A stretch of 64,000 nt of DNA from Streptomyces sp. BK239 (GCF_004217285.1 NZ_SHKS01000002.1:852046-916045); one strand, 5' to 3'; counted from the stretch's first letter, positions 43,882 to 53,333 are shown. Made by a program: numbers and translations. Notes: generated by a model from the sequence alone, not told the origin.

Positions 43882-44724
43882 ATGCCCGAAGGTGACACGG
43901 TCTGGCAGACCGCGCGGCGACTGCACGGGGCCCTCGCCGGCAAGACGCTGACCCGCTCCGACCTGCGGGTGCCGAAGCACGCCACCGCCGACCTCACCGG
44001 ACGCACTGTTCTGGACGTCACCGCGCGCGGCAAGCACCTCCTCACCCGCGTCGAGGGCGGCCTGACGCTCCACTCGCACCTGCGCATGGACGGCTCCTGG
44101 CGGGTGTACACGAACGACCAGCGCTGGACCGGCGGCCCGGGGCACCAGATCCGCGCGATCCTCGGTACCGAGGACCGGACAGCCGTCGGCTACCGCCTCC
44201 CCGTCCTGGAACTCCTGCGTACCGCCGACGAGGAGCGGGCGGTGGGGCACCTCGGCCCGGACCTGCTGGGTCCCGACTGGGACCCCGAGCGGGCGCTCGC
44301 CAACGTTCTCGCCGACCCCGGCCGTCCCCTCGGCGAGGCCCTCCTCGACCAGCGCAACCTCGCCGGCATCGGCAATGTCTACAAGTGCGAGCTCTGCTTT
44401 CTCCTAGGCGTCAGCCCCTGGCTTCCCGCGGGCGCGCTCCCCGCCGACCGCGCCGCGAAGCTGCCCGCCCTGGCCAAGCGGCTCCTCGAGGTCAACCGCG
44501 ACCGCCCCGTCCGCGCCACGACCGGCCGGCGCGGCCAGGACCTCTTCGTCTACGGCCGCGCGCACCGCCCCTGCCTGCGCTGCGGAACTCCCGTCCGCCT
44601 CGCCGACCAGGGCGACGGCTCCCGCGAGCGTCCGACGTACTGGTGCCCCACCTGCCAGCCCGGCCCCGCCCCGGCCCCGGGATCTCCGGCTGCCCGCCGT
44701 ATCCGCCCTCGCACCGGTAATTGA
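43882..44724 (+). CDS. nei: Fpg/Nei family DNA glycosylase
   Basis: This bifunctional DNA glycosylase/AP lyase of the Nei type (280 residues) removes oxidised bases. The N-terminal catalytic segment MPEGDTVWQTARRLH has the Pro after processing and the Glu required for chemistry. The helix-two-turn-helix region is LLDQRNLAGIGNVYKCE, and the zinc finger is built from CLRCG and the distal WCPTCQ. The N-terminal sequence MPEGDTVW marks the actinobacterial Nei2 group rather than Fpg. It follows lhr closely and is probably co-transcribed. Confidence 0.93.
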   Translation: MPEGDTVWQTARRLHGALAGKTLTRSDLRVPKHATADLTGRTVLDVTARGKHLLTRVEGGLTLHSHLRMDGSWRVYTNDQRWTGGPGHQIRAILGTEDRTAVGYRLPVLELLRTADEERAVGHLGPDLLGPDWDPERALANVLADPGRPLGEALLDQRNLAGIGNVYKCELCFLLGVSPWLPAGALPADRAAKLPALAKRLLEVNRDRPVRATTGRRGQDLFVYGRAHRPCLRCGTPVRLADQGDGSRERPTYWCPTCQPGPAPAPGSPAARRIRPRTGN

Positions 44725-44750
44725 CGACCCGTCAGAAGCTCTCGTACGGT
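44721..44750 (+). promoter_or_regulatory. SDR promoter with overlapping palindrome
   Basis: TTGACG (44721-44726) and TACGGT (44745-44750) are 18 bases apart, placing the start point at or one base from the ATG at 44757, so the transcript is likely leaderless. The perfect palindrome TGACG-ACC-CGTCA (44722-44734) covers the -35 box and looks like a repressor operator, TetR-type in style. Confidence 0.6.
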
Positions 44751-44756
44751 CCCCTC

Positions 44757-45521
44757 ATGGCCGTGAAGGCGTACGACCTCACCGGACGCACCGCATTCGT
44801 CACCGGCGCCGCCAGTGGCATCGGCCGGGCCTGTGCCGTGCTGCTCGCCGAGGCCGGCGCGCTCGTCCACGGCGCGGACCGCGACGCCACGGGCCTGCAC
44901 GAGACGGCGGCCCTCGTCAAGGACCGGGGCGGCATCGCCCGCACCCACCTCCTCGACGTCACCGAGCGCGCCCAGGTCCGGCAGGCGGTCGAGTCCTGCG
45001 AGCGCCTGGACGTCATGGCCGCCGTCGCCGGGATCATGCACAGCAGTCCCGTCCTGGACACCCGCGAGGAGGATCTCGACCGGGTGTTCGACGTCAACTT
45101 CAAGGGCGTGCTGTACGCCTGTCAGGAAGCCGCTCGCCTGATGATCTCGACCGGCACGAGGGGCAGCATCGTCACCATGGCCTCGGGCGCCGTGGACACC
45201 GGCGGCCCCGGGCTCCTGTGCTACGGCGCAGCCAAGGCCGCCGTGGTCCAGCTCACCAAGACCCTGGCGACCGAGGTCGGCCGACACGGCATCCGCGTCA
45301 ACGCCGTCGCCCCGGGGTGGATCCGCACACCCATGACCGACCGCCATGACCCCGGCGCACAGGAGCGCACGGAGGCGCTCATGTCGCGTATGTCACCGCT
45401 GGGCCGGGTCGGCGAACCCGACGAGATCGCCCACGCCGTACTGCACCTGGCCTCGGACGCGTCGTCCTTCACGACGGGCCAGATCCTCCGCCCGAACGGC
45501 GGGGTCGCGATGCCCTGGTAG
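44757..45521 (+). CDS. SDR family oxidoreductase
   Basis: This classical short-chain dehydrogenase/reductase has 254 residues. The cofactor motif is TGAASGIG, the structural NAG is replaced by AVAGIM, the catalytic Ser lies in SIVTMASGA, and the Tyr/Lys pair is YGAAK. The Asp in HGADRD after beta-2 suggests NAD(H) preference. The C-terminal SDASSFTTGQILRPNGG is typical. Substrate unknown. The start is ATG 44757 (MAVKAYDL), with promoter elements immediately upstream; an open frame from 44721 would begin inside the -35 box. Its 3' end overlaps an antisense small gene by 53 bases. Confidence 0.92.
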   Translation: MAVKAYDLTGRTAFVTGAASGIGRACAVLLAEAGALVHGADRDATGLHETAALVKDRGGIARTHLLDVTERAQVRQAVESCERLDVMAAVAGIMHSSPVLDTREEDLDRVFDVNFKGVLYACQEAARLMISTGTRGSIVTMASGAVDTGGPGLLCYGAAKAAVVQLTKTLATEVGRHGIRVNAVAPGWIRTPMTDRHDPGAQERTEALMSRMSPLGRVGEPDEIAHAVLHLASDASSFTTGQILRPNGGVAMPW

Positions 45522-45834
45522 CCGCCCGCACGACGAGCCGCCCCGTACGACGGATGCCCGCAACCGGGGTAGCGAGCGAGACTCCGCGACACCGCCTCCC
45601 CTGCCCGCACCCACCTCTCCGCACCCCCCGCCAGGCATCCTTCCACCGCCCCACAGCCACCGCGCCCACCACCCGCCCCTTGGCCGCGCAGTGCACCGGC
45701 AGCAGGCTCAGCCCCCACCCGCCGGCGACGACGGCCCCTTCGGCCACTCCCGCGTCCGGGCTGACCGCGAGCCTCAGCACGGCCCACCACCACAGCGCCC
45801 CCAGCCCCAGAGCGACCCCGCGCCGGGCTATCAC
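45469..45834 (-). CDS. Small hypothetical membrane protein
   Basis: This 121-residue reading frame starts at GTG 45834, with GGAG five bases upstream. Two hydrophobic segments are visible: LGLGALWWWAVLRLAV (about 8-24) and VAEGAVVAGGWGLSLLPV (about 30-48); the rest is Arg/Gly-rich and basic. The 3' end overlaps the SDR gene antisense. No family is recognised. It has coding-like composition in its first half; the C-terminal third may be longer than in homologues. Confidence 0.5.
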   Translation of the reverse strand: MIARRGVALGLGALWWWAVLRLAVSPDAGVAEGAVVAGGWGLSLLPVHCAAKGRVVGAVAVGRWKDAWRGVRRGGCGQGRRCRGVSLATPVAGIRRTGRLVVRAATRASRPRRSGGGSGPS

Positions 45835-45881
45835 GCAGACTCCGCCCGGCAGGGACGGGAACACTTCACGACGTCGCTCAT
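45831..45881 (-). CDS. 16-residue ORF coupled to the membrane protein gene
   Basis: A 16-codon ORF (MSDVVKCSRPCRAESA) begins at ATG 45881, five bases after a strong GGAGGTG site. Its TGA overlaps the GTG start of the following membrane protein (GTGA). This could be a leader ORF that feeds ribosomes to the next gene, or a frame-shifted remnant of its N-terminus. It contains two Cys codons. Translation is plausible but unproven. Confidence 0.4.
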   Translation of the reverse strand: MSDVVKCSRPCRAESA

Positions 45882-46012
45882 CGGCACCTCCGGTGGTCAG
45901 GCCCGCACAGCCACTCCCCCGTCCAGCCCCTCCACGATGACCGCCGCGCCCGACCCCGGCAAACGGACCCGTCCCCCGCACACCGAACGGTGGACCGCCC
46001 CCGGGCATGCAA

Positions 46013-46045
46013 AAACCCCGACCGCACTCCCCGGGTCGCCCCGGA
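46013..46045 (-). terminator. Probable terminator of clgR
   Basis: Reading the minus strand downstream of clgR, a GC-rich segment with CGACC...GGTCG pairing runs into GGGGTTTTTGC. The T run is unusual for this window and suggests an intrinsic terminator. The rest of the gap (45882-46122) shows no other gene; the plus-strand Pro/His/Arg-rich frame there is rejected. Confidence 0.4.
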
Positions 46046-46122
46046 GCACCCCGGCCGGGGCCTCCACAATGTCGTCGTCCTGTGTCTTGCTCGTCGTGCG
46101 CCCCGCCGCCCGGACAGGCAGG

Positions 46123-46503
46123 TCAGGCGGCGACCACGTCCACCGCTTCGGCGGGCGCCTTGATGGTCACCCGCTCCGGTGGCACACCGGTCACCGACAC
46201 GGAACCCAGCATCGGGCGGACCGGCGTGGGCACGGACTCGCTGGGGGTGGCGGCGGCAGACTGGGCCAGCTCGGCGAGGGCGAGCTCGTCGCTCACTTCC
46301 CGCATGAGCTCGGACATCCGTACGTCCAGCGCGTCGCAGATGGCGGACAGCAGCTCGGAGGAAGCCTCCTTCTGCCCCCGCTCCACCTCGGAGAGATAGC
46401 CGAGTGAGACTCGGGCGGACGAGGAGACTTCGCGCAGAGTACGGCCCTGGCGCTGGCGCTGCCGACGCAGCACGTCACCCAGCAGGCGACGGAGCAGAAT
46501 CAT
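46123..46503 (-). CDS. clgR: Transcriptional activator ClgR
   Basis: ClgR is a Cro/C1-type activator of clp protease and lon genes in actinobacteria. The 126-residue protein begins [20 protein letters not shown] at ATG 46503 after a GGAGGGAG site. The helix-turn-helix is [22 protein letters not shown], read here in two parts at residues 22-43. The C-terminus ends AEAVDVVAA; two terminal alanines resemble an ssrA-type degron, and S. lividans ClgR is known to be degraded by ClpP through its C-terminus. A location downstream of cinA and pgsA matches M. tuberculosis clgR (Rv2745c). Confidence 0.93.
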   Translation of the reverse strand: MILLRRLLGDVLRRQRQRQGRTLREVSSSARVSLGYLSEVERGQKEASSELLSAICDALDVRMSELMREVSDELALAELAQSAAATPSESVPTPVRPMLGSVSVTGVPPERVTIKAPAEAVDVVAA

Positions 46504-46612
46504 CGGTGGCTCCCTCCTCGGACCGCGTAGCCGCATCCTTCACGCCCCACCGTACCGCCTCGCGCTGCGGCCGTGCGGGGAGCGATGTCGTGTTCACTCA
46601 GGGCTGCAAACA

Positions 46613-47158
46613 TCAAAACCCCCCGTTCTGTTCCGTATCCTGTGCCCGCTCGTTCCCGGTCTGTTCGTCCGCAAGCGCCCTCAGAAGCACTGTGAGTACG
46701 CTCCGTACACTCTCTCTACGAATTTCCGCACGGCTGCCGTTCAACCGCAGCGCCTCCACTTTTCCGCCAGAGGCAGAACCAGGTCCCGCCCCGAACGGCC
46801 CGTCCACCGCCACGAAGACCGTGCCGACGGGCCGGCCGTCCTGGGGGTCGGGGCCGGCCACGCCGGTGGTGGCGATGCCCCAGTCGGCGCCCAGGGCCTT
46901 GCGCACCCCGGCCGCCATCTGGGCCGCGACCTGCGGGTCCACGGCTCCGCGGGCGGCCAGGAGGCCGGCGTCGACGCCGAGCAGTTGCTGCTTGAGACCG
47001 GTCGCGTAGGCGGTGACCGATCCGCGGAAGGCCCGGGAGGCGCCGGGGACCTCGGTGATCTCCGCCGCGACCAGTCCACCGGTGAGCGATTCGGCCACGG
47101 CGAGCGTCTCACCCCTCACGGTGAGTAGTCGCACGACTTCGGCGGCCGGGGAACTCAA
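46613..47158 (-). CDS. cinA: CinA C-terminal domain protein (nicotinamide-nucleotide amidohydrolase)
   Basis: This 181-residue protein corresponds to the stand-alone CinA C-terminal domain (PncC type), which deamidates NMN to nicotinate mononucleotide in pyridine nucleotide recycling. Typical sequence includes ETLAVAESLTGGLVAAEITE, FRGSVTAYATGLKQQLLGV, and IATTGVAGPDPQDGRPVGTV. The N-terminal MoaB-like domain of full CinA is absent, as usual in this operon. The best start is TTG 47158, overlapping the pgsA stop (TTGA); a GTG a few codons on is an alternative. Confidence 0.9.
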   Translation of the reverse strand: MSSPAAEVVRLLTVRGETLAVAESLTGGLVAAEITEVPGASRAFRGSVTAYATGLKQQLLGVDAGLLAARGAVDPQVAAQMAAGVRKALGADWGIATTGVAGPDPQDGRPVGTVFVAVDGPFGAGPGSASGGKVEALRLNGSRAEIRRESVRSVLTVLLRALADEQTGNERAQDTEQNGGF

Positions 47159-47943
47159 CGCTGCGTCTCCTCCAGTGCCGCCTTGCGCTCGGCGATGCCC
47201 TGCCGGCGCAGCACGACGGCCTGCCGGACGTAGTCGAGGCCGGTCACCACGGTCAGCACGACAGCGGCGCCCATCACCCAGAATCTGAGGGTGGCCAGCC
47301 ATCCCGTCAGCGCCAGCACGTACATCCCGACGGCCACGCCCTGGGTGAGCGTCTTGAGCTTTCCGCCCCGGCTGGCCGGGATCACGCCGTACCGGATGAC
47401 GAGGAAACGCATCAGGGTGATGCCGAGTTCCCGCCCGAGGATCACGCCCGTGACCCACCAGGGCAGGTCGCCGAGGGCGGACAGGCAGATCAGGGCCGCC
47501 CCCATGATGGCCTTGTCGGCGATGGGATCGGCGATCTTCCCGAAGTCGGTGACGAGGTTGTAGGTCCGCGCCAGGTGCCCGTCGAACAAATCGGTGATCA
47601 TGGCGATGGCGAAGGCGGCCCAGGCGAGAGACCGCCAGGCCGGGTCGTAGCCGCCGTCGGCGAGCATCAGGGCGACGAAGCCGGGCACCAGGAGCAGCCG
47701 GAGCATCGTCAGCATGTTGGCGATGTTCCAGACGCTCGCCTGGTTGACGGCCGCAGCGGCCAGTTTGCCCCCGCGCGCGGGCCGCAGGGTGCCTTGCTCG
47801 TCGGGGGCGGCGCCGGTCACGTCGGCGCCGACCTCCGCGGCCGGGCCGTCCGCGCCCATGGCCACGGGAGCGGAGGCGGGCCTCGCGGCCGGCCCCTTCG
47901 CCTGCGAGGGGCCTCCTGCCGCCGACGCCGGGACACCCGTCAT
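47155..47943 (-). CDS. pgsA: CDP-diacylglycerol--glycerol-3-phosphate 3-phosphatidyltransferase
   Basis: PgsA makes phosphatidylglycerol phosphate at the membrane. The CDP-alcohol phosphotransferase signature is complete: DLFDGHLAR, then a Gly eight residues later, and D-x3-D in KIADPIADK. About five transmembrane helices follow an N-terminal extension of about 75 Ala/Pro/Gly-rich residues, which is absent from most PgsA (about 190-200 residues). An internal start cannot be excluded, but ATG 47943 overlaps the rimO stop (ATGA), which supports it. Two PgsA-like enzymes are usual in actinomycetes; this one is the clgR-linked copy. Confidence 0.92.
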   Translation of the reverse strand: MTGVPASAAGGPSQAKGPAARPASAPVAMGADGPAAEVGADVTGAAPDEQGTLRPARGGKLAAAAVNQASVWNIANMLTMLRLLLVPGFVALMLADGGYDPAWRSLAWAAFAIAMITDLFDGHLARTYNLVTDFGKIADPIADKAIMGAALICLSALGDLPWWVTGVILGRELGITLMRFLVIRYGVIPASRGGKLKTLTQGVAVGMYVLALTGWLATLRFWVMGAAVVLTVVTGLDYVRQAVVLRRQGIAERKAALEETQR

Positions 47944-49409
47944 CTGGCTGCCTCCTCACTACACCCGATCGAGCCCGCGAGCGGCTCGGCCACCAGGTCG
48001 ACGCCTTCCGTGCCGACCACCTTCGCCTCGACCATACGGCCGACTGCCAGTCCCTCGCCCGACGTGAGCAGCACCTGGCCGTCGGTCTCCGGCGCCTGGT
48101 GCTCGCCCCGGCCGTGGACGCCCTCGTCGTCCATCGACTCCACGAGCACGCGCACGGTCTCCCCGACCCGCTCCTCGGCCCGCTGCGAGACGAGTTCCTC
48201 GGCGAGCCGGGACACCCGGGCGAGCCGCTCGGCGACGACGTCCTCGTCGAGCTTGTTCTCGTACGTGGCGGCCTCGGTGCCCTCCTCGTCGGAGTAGCCG
48301 AAGACGCCGATGGCGTCCAGCCGCGCGTGGTTCAGGAACCGCTCCAGCTCCGCGAGGTCGGCCTCTGACTCGCCGGGGAAGCCGACGATGAAGTTGGAGC
48401 GCACACCGGCCTGGGGCGCCTTGGCGCGGATGGTGTCGAGCAGTTCCAGGAAGCGGTCGGTGTCGCCGAAGCGGCGCATCGCGCGCAGCACGCCGGGCGC
48501 GGAGTGCTGGAAGGACAGGTCGAAGTACGGGGCGACCTTCGGGGTGGAGGTCAGCACGTCGATCAGGCCGGGCCGCATCTCGGCGGGCTGGAGGTAGCTG
48601 ACCCGCACCCGCTCGATGCCGTCGACGTCGGCGAGCTCGGGCAGCAGGGACTCCAGCAGGCGGATGTCACCGAGGTCCTTGCCGTAGGAGGTGTTGTTCT
48701 CGGAGACCAGCATGATCTCCTTGACGCCCTGCTCGGCCAGCCAGCGCGTCTCGTTCAGCACGTCGCTCGGGCGGCGCGAGATGAAGGAGCCGCGGAAGGA
48801 CGGGATGGCGCAGAAGGTGCAGCGCCGGTCGCAGCCGGAGGCGAGCTTGACCGAGGCGACGGGGCTGCCGTCGAGACGGCGGCGCAGGGGCGCGCGCGGC
48901 CCGGAGACCGGGGCGACGCCCTCGGGCAGGTCGGCCGGTGCGCCGTGCCCCGGCAGGGCGACATCCGGGGCGGACTGCCGCTCGGCCGGGCTGATCGGCA
49001 GCAGCTTGCGCCGATCGCGGGGGGTGTGGGCGGCGTGGACGCCGCCGCTCAGGATGGTCTGGAGGCGGTCGGAGATGTCGGCGTAGTCGTCGAATCCGAG
49101 CACGCCGTCGGCCTCGGGCAGGGCCTCGGCGAGGTCCTTGCCGTACCGCTCGGCCATGCAGCCCACGGCCACGACGGCCTGGGTTCTGCCGTGCCCCTTG
49201 AGGTCGTTGGCCTCCAGCAGGGCGTCGACGGAGTCCTTCTTGGCGGCGTCGACGAAGCCGCAGGTGTTGACGACGGCGACGTCCGCGTCCTCGGCGTCCT
49301 CCACGAGTTGCCAGCCGTCCGCCTCCAAACGGCCTGCGAGCTCCTCCGAGTCCACCTCGTTACGGGCGCAGCCAAGGGTGACGAGTGCGACGGTACGGCG
49401 TTCAGGCAT
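47940..49409 (-). CDS. rimO: Ribosomal protein S12 methylthiotransferase
   Basis: RimO is a radical-SAM enzyme that methylthiolates Asp in ribosomal protein S12. Features of the 489-residue protein: UPF0004 domain ([40 protein letters not shown]), radical-SAM cluster GCDRRCTFC, and a C-terminal TRAM domain. The motif [18 protein letters not shown] is typical of RimO rather than MiaB. It is the first gene of the rimO-pgsA-cinA chain of overlapping starts and stops. Confidence 0.96.
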   Translation of the reverse strand: MPERRTVALVTLGCARNEVDSEELAGRLEADGWQLVEDAEDADVAVVNTCGFVDAAKKDSVDALLEANDLKGHGRTQAVVAVGCMAERYGKDLAEALPEADGVLGFDDYADISDRLQTILSGGVHAAHTPRDRRKLLPISPAERQSAPDVALPGHGAPADLPEGVAPVSGPRAPLRRRLDGSPVASVKLASGCDRRCTFCAIPSFRGSFISRRPSDVLNETRWLAEQGVKEIMLVSENNTSYGKDLGDIRLLESLLPELADVDGIERVRVSYLQPAEMRPGLIDVLTSTPKVAPYFDLSFQHSAPGVLRAMRRFGDTDRFLELLDTIRAKAPQAGVRSNFIVGFPGESEADLAELERFLNHARLDAIGVFGYSDEEGTEAATYENKLDEDVVAERLARVSRLAEELVSQRAEERVGETVRVLVESMDDEGVHGRGEHQAPETDGQVLLTSGEGLAVGRMVEAKVVGTEGVDLVAEPLAGSIGCSEEAAR

Positions 49410-49495
49410 GGGCTCAAGACTACTTCGTCCGGCTGACAGCCCCGGCCGACGGGGTTGGCGATGTGCGCCGACCCCGTACGCGCGCGTCTCACCGC

Positions 49496-50329
49496 TCAGC
49501 CGGCCTGCGGATCGCCCTTCGTGTACGTGAGCCGCTCCACCGCGCCGGGCTGGAAGTCGTCCTCGATCTTCTTGCCGTTGACGTACAGCTGGATCGCGCC
49601 GGCGTCGCCGAGGACCAGGTTGATCTTCTCGCTGTCCTGGAAGGTCTTGGACTGGCCCTTCTTGAGCAGCCCGTCGAACAGCATCCGGCCGTTGTGGTCC
49701 TTGGCGTAGATCCAGCTCTTGCCGTCGGTGGCGCTGACCTGGACGGTCACCTTGTCCTGGGGCGCGGCGGCGATGGCGCTGTCGGAGGGGGCGGGCTTGA
49801 CGGGGGCGGGCTTGTCCGACTTGGTGGTGGGGGTGGCGGGGGCGCTGCTGGACGGGGCGGTGCCGTCGGCGACGTCCTTGATCCCGTCGTCGCCGCCCTT
49901 GAACGCGGTGAAGCCGACGAAGCCGATCACCGCGACGATCGCGGCGACCATGGCGGCGGTCCAGTTCGGGCCGCGCCGCTCGGGGCGGATACGTTCCGCC
50001 TCGAACAGGGGGGCGGCCGGGGTGGGCGCCGGACGGCCGCCGTACAGGGCGTCGAACTGCTCCATCAGCGGGGCGGGATCCAGGCGCACGGCGCGCGCGA
50101 GGCTGCGGATGTGCCCGCGCGCGTAGACGTCACCGCCGCAGGGGGCGAAGTCGTCCGCCTCGATGGCGCGCACGATGGCGATCCGGACCCGGGTGGCGGT
50201 GCTGACGTCGTCGACGGTCAGGCCGGCGGCGACGCGCGCCTGTCGCAGGGTTCGGCCGATGGAGGGGCGGGCTTCCTCGGAGACGTCTTCGAACGGACGC
50301 TCGTCGTCAGGGGAGTTGCCGATGGACAC
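49496..50329 (-). CDS. RodZ-like helix-turn-helix membrane protein
   Basis: This is a single-pass membrane protein of 277 residues with cytosolic helix-turn-helix and extracytoplasmic DUF4115 domains, the layout of RodZ. HTH_25: [20 protein letters not shown] and [18 protein letters not shown]; transmembrane helix about 140-158 ([17 protein letters not shown]); then a Pro/Ser/Thr linker; and the C-terminal beta domain ([18 protein letters not shown]). The start is GTG 50329, with AAAGG upstream; the frame is open to 50428. It lies between ftsK and rimO, a fixed position in streptomycetes. A role in cell shape or sporulation is inferred. Confidence 0.88.
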   Translation of the reverse strand: MSIGNSPDDERPFEDVSEEARPSIGRTLRQARVAAGLTVDDVSTATRVRIAIVRAIEADDFAPCGGDVYARGHIRSLARAVRLDPAPLMEQFDALYGGRPAPTPAAPLFEAERIRPERRGPNWTAAMVAAIVAVIGFVGFTAFKGGDDGIKDVADGTAPSSSAPATPTTKSDKPAPVKPAPSDSAIAAAPQDKVTVQVSATDGKSWIYAKDHNGRMLFDGLLKKGQSKTFQDSEKINLVLGDAGAIQLYVNGKKIEDDFQPGAVERLTYTKGDPQAG

Positions 50330-50585
50330 GGGGGCGCCTTTCGAGCGTGTAGCCGCCTGTGCTGGAGGTTCAGTGTAGGGGGGGTGCGAAAGGGAGGGGC
50401 AACCGGGCGGTAGCACTTTGTACGCCATCGGAATGGCCGGACACGCCGATGACGGGCCAGACGTGAACCCCGAGCTCGGAACCCTCGCCTGTCTCGCTCA
50501 ACTTGACGTACCCCGAAGGGAAACGGTTGCGCGTCGCTCGCTAACGGCTCAGTCACGGACGGCCTCCCTCCCCGCGGGGAAACGC

Positions 50586-53333
50586 CTACCCTTCAGACTC
50601 CCCACGGATCACCGCGAGCACGCCGTCCAACTCGTCGGGTTTCACAAGAACGTCACGTGCTTTCGATCCTTCGCTCGGCCCGACGATGTTGCGCGACTCC
50701 ATCAGGTCCATCAGCCGGCCGGCCTTGGCGAAGCCGACGCGCAGCTTGCGCTGGAGCATGGACGTCGATCCGAACTGCGTGGACACCACCAGCTCGGCGG
50801 CCTGGCACAGCAGGTCCAGGTCGTCGCCGATGTCCTCGTCGATCTCCTTCTTCTGCTTGGAGCCGACGGTGACGTCGTCCCGGAAGACCGGCGCCATCTG
50901 GTCCTTGCAGTGCTGCACGACGGCCGCGACCTCGGCCTCGGTGACGAACGCGCCCTGCATACGAGTCGGCTTGCTGGCCCCCATCGGCAGGAACAGCCCG
51001 TCGCCCTTGCCGATGAGCTTCTCCGCGCCGGGCTGGTCGAGGATGACCCGCGAGTCGGCGAGCGAGGAGGTGGCGAAGGCGAGCCGGGAGGGCACGTTCG
51101 CCTTGATCAGACCGGTGACGACGTCGACGGAGGGCCGCTGGGTGGCGAGCACCAGGTGGATGCCGGCCGCGCGCGCGAGCTGGGTGATCCGCACGATCGC
51201 GTCCTCGACGTCGCGCGGGGCGACCATCATCAGGTCCGCGAGCTCGTCGACGATCACCAGCAGGTAGGGGTACGGCTGGAGCTCGCGCTCGCTGCCCTCG
51301 GGCGGCTTGACCTTGCCCTCGCGCACCGCGCGGTTGAAGTCGTCGATGTGCCGGAAGCCGTACGCAGCCAGGTCGTCGTACCTGAGGTCCATCTCGCGTA
51401 CGACCCACTGGAGCGCCTCGGCGGCCCGCTTGGGGTTGGTGATGATCGGCGTGATCAGGTGCGGGATGCCCTCGTAGGCGGTCAGTTCGACCCGCTTGGG
51501 GTCGACGAGGATCATCCGGACGTCCTCCGGGGTGGCCCGCATCATGATCGACGTGATCAGGCAGTTGATGCAGGACGACTTGCCGGACCCGGTGGCGCCG
51601 GCGACCAGCATGTGCGGCATCTTCGCCAGCGAGTGCATGACGTAGCCGCCTTCGACGTCCTTGCCGAAGGCGACCAGCATCGGGTCGTCGTCCTCCGCGG
51701 ACTCCGCGAGCCGCAGCACGTCGCCGAGGTTGACCATCTCGCGGTCGGTGTTGGGGATCTCGATGCCGACGGCGGACTTGCCGGGGATCGGCGAGATGAT
51801 CCGCACGTCGGGGCTGGCGACGGCGTACGCGATGTTCTTCGTCAGCGCGGTGATCCGCTCGACCTTGACGGCGGGGCCGAGCTCGACCTCGTAGCGCGTG
51901 ACCGTCGGGCCGCGGGTGAAGCCGGTGACGGCCGCGTCGACCTTGAACTCGGTGAACACGGTCGTCAACGCGGCCACTATGGCGTCGTTGGCCGCGCTGC
52001 GCGCCTTGCCTGGCCCCCCGCGGGTGAGGAGGTCGAGCGCGGGAAGGGCGTAGGTGATGTCCCCGGACAGCTGGAGCTGCTCGGCGCGCGAAGGCAGGTC
52101 GCGCGGCGGTTCGGGAGCCGCCTTGGTCAGGTCGGGGACCGGCCCCGACGTTTCCTTGCCGCTCCGCCCGGTGCGCGCGACCGGCGCGGCGGGCGGGGGG
52201 ACGGGCGTCGGCGTGGTGGGTTCGCGCTCGCTCGTCCGCACGCCCTGCGTGAGGTCGGCGACGGTCCGGGAGGGCGGCATGCCGTGCAGGACGGCGCCGT
52301 CGAGGTCGGCCGCCGCGGCCGCGGCGATGTCCACGGCGTCGAGCTGCCGGTCCATCGCCGGCTGCGGCACCGCCGAACGCCGGGGGCGGCCCCGCCGCCG
52401 GCCGAGCGCCTCCTCCTCGGCTGCGTCGGCGTCGTACGCCTGCGGGGCGCCCGCGCGACCGCGGGAGCGCGCGGGAAGCGCCTCGCGCCACTGGTCGTCG
52501 TAGCGCTCGTCGTCCGTGAGGTCGCCGTACTCGTCGTAGCCTGCGGGGTCGTGCAGCACGCCCAGGCGCACGCCGAGCTGCCGCAGCCGCTGCGGGATGG
52601 CGTTGACGGGCGTGGCGGTGACGACCAGCAGCCCGAAGACGGTGAGCAGCACGAGCAGCGGTACGGCGAGTACGTCGCCCATGGCGTACGTCAGCGGGGT
52701 GGCCGCACCCCAGCCGATGAGGCCGCCGGAGTCCCTTATGGCCTGCATGCCGTCGCTGCGGGCGGGCGCGCCGCACGCGATGTGGACCTGGCCGAGCACG
52801 CCGATGACCAGCGCGGACAGGCCGATGACGATGCGGCCGTTGGCCTCGGGCTGCTCCGGGTGCCGGATGAGACGGACCGCGATGACCGCGAACAGGATCG
52901 GCGCGAGCAGGTCCAGACGCCCGAAGGAGCCCGTCACCAGGATCTCGACGAGGTCGCCGACCGGGCCGCGCAGATCCGCCCAGGTGCCCGCGGCGACGAT
53001 CAGCGCGACGCCGAGCAGCAGCAGGGCGACGCCGTCCTTGCGGTGGGCGGGGTCGAGGTTCCTGGCGCCGGTCCCTATCCCGCGGAACACCGCGCCCACG
53101 GCGTGCGCCAGGCCCAGCCACAGGGCGCGCACCAGCCGGTACACGCCCCCCGTGGGACTGGGCGCCGGCTTGGGCGCCGGCTTCTTCGCCACGGCCTTCC
53201 TGACGGGCGCCTTCTTCGCGGGCGCCCGCTTGGCCGGAGGCTTCTTCGCGGCGGCCTTCTTCGCCGGAGCCTTAGCGGGAGCGGCCGCCTTCCTGGCGGG
53301 CTGCTTCTTGGCTGCGGAGGGACGTGAGGCCAT
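50586..53333 (-). CDS. ftsK: DNA translocase FtsK
   Basis: FtsK/SpoIIIE pumps chromosomal DNA at closing sporulation septa. The 915-residue protein has a Lys/Ala/Pro-rich N-terminus (residues 1-58), four transmembrane helices (about 90-265), a Pro/Arg linker, the alpha-beta motor with Walker A GATGSGKSSCIN near residue 580 and Walker B LLVIVDELADLMM, and a C-terminal gamma winged helix (SMLQRKLRVGFAKAGRLMD). The end reads DGVLAVIRGESEG. ATG 53333 is the first plausible start. The large antisense open frame here is a GC-bias shadow. Confidence 0.97.
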   Translation of the reverse strand: MASRPSAAKKQPARKAAAPAKAPAKKAAAKKPPAKRAPAKKAPVRKAVAKKPAPKPAPSPTGGVYRLVRALWLGLAHAVGAVFRGIGTGARNLDPAHRKDGVALLLLGVALIVAAGTWADLRGPVGDLVEILVTGSFGRLDLLAPILFAVIAVRLIRHPEQPEANGRIVIGLSALVIGVLGQVHIACGAPARSDGMQAIRDSGGLIGWGAATPLTYAMGDVLAVPLLVLLTVFGLLVVTATPVNAIPQRLRQLGVRLGVLHDPAGYDEYGDLTDDERYDDQWREALPARSRGRAGAPQAYDADAAEEEALGRRRGRPRRSAVPQPAMDRQLDAVDIAAAAAADLDGAVLHGMPPSRTVADLTQGVRTSEREPTTPTPVPPPAAPVARTGRSGKETSGPVPDLTKAAPEPPRDLPSRAEQLQLSGDITYALPALDLLTRGGPGKARSAANDAIVAALTTVFTEFKVDAAVTGFTRGPTVTRYEVELGPAVKVERITALTKNIAYAVASPDVRIISPIPGKSAVGIEIPNTDREMVNLGDVLRLAESAEDDDPMLVAFGKDVEGGYVMHSLAKMPHMLVAGATGSGKSSCINCLITSIMMRATPEDVRMILVDPKRVELTAYEGIPHLITPIITNPKRAAEALQWVVREMDLRYDDLAAYGFRHIDDFNRAVREGKVKPPEGSERELQPYPYLLVIVDELADLMMVAPRDVEDAIVRITQLARAAGIHLVLATQRPSVDVVTGLIKANVPSRLAFATSSLADSRVILDQPGAEKLIGKGDGLFLPMGASKPTRMQGAFVTEAEVAAVVQHCKDQMAPVFRDDVTVGSKQKKEIDEDIGDDLDLLCQAAELVVSTQFGSTSMLQRKLRVGFAKAGRLMDLMESRNIVGPSEGSKARDVLVKPDELDGVLAVIRGESEG

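Noticed and set aside
45554..45940. A 128-codon Pro/His/Arg-rich plus-strand frame after the SDR gene
   Set aside because: No ribosome-binding site or motif; the opposite strand has better starts and membrane-like segments.
9430..49409. miaB and rimO as a recent duplication
   Set aside because: They are distinct ancient paralogues with separate signature motifs and different neighbours.
50418..53327. A 969-codon plus-strand open frame antisense to ftsK
   Set aside because: Shadow of the FtsK reading frame, no homologous features.
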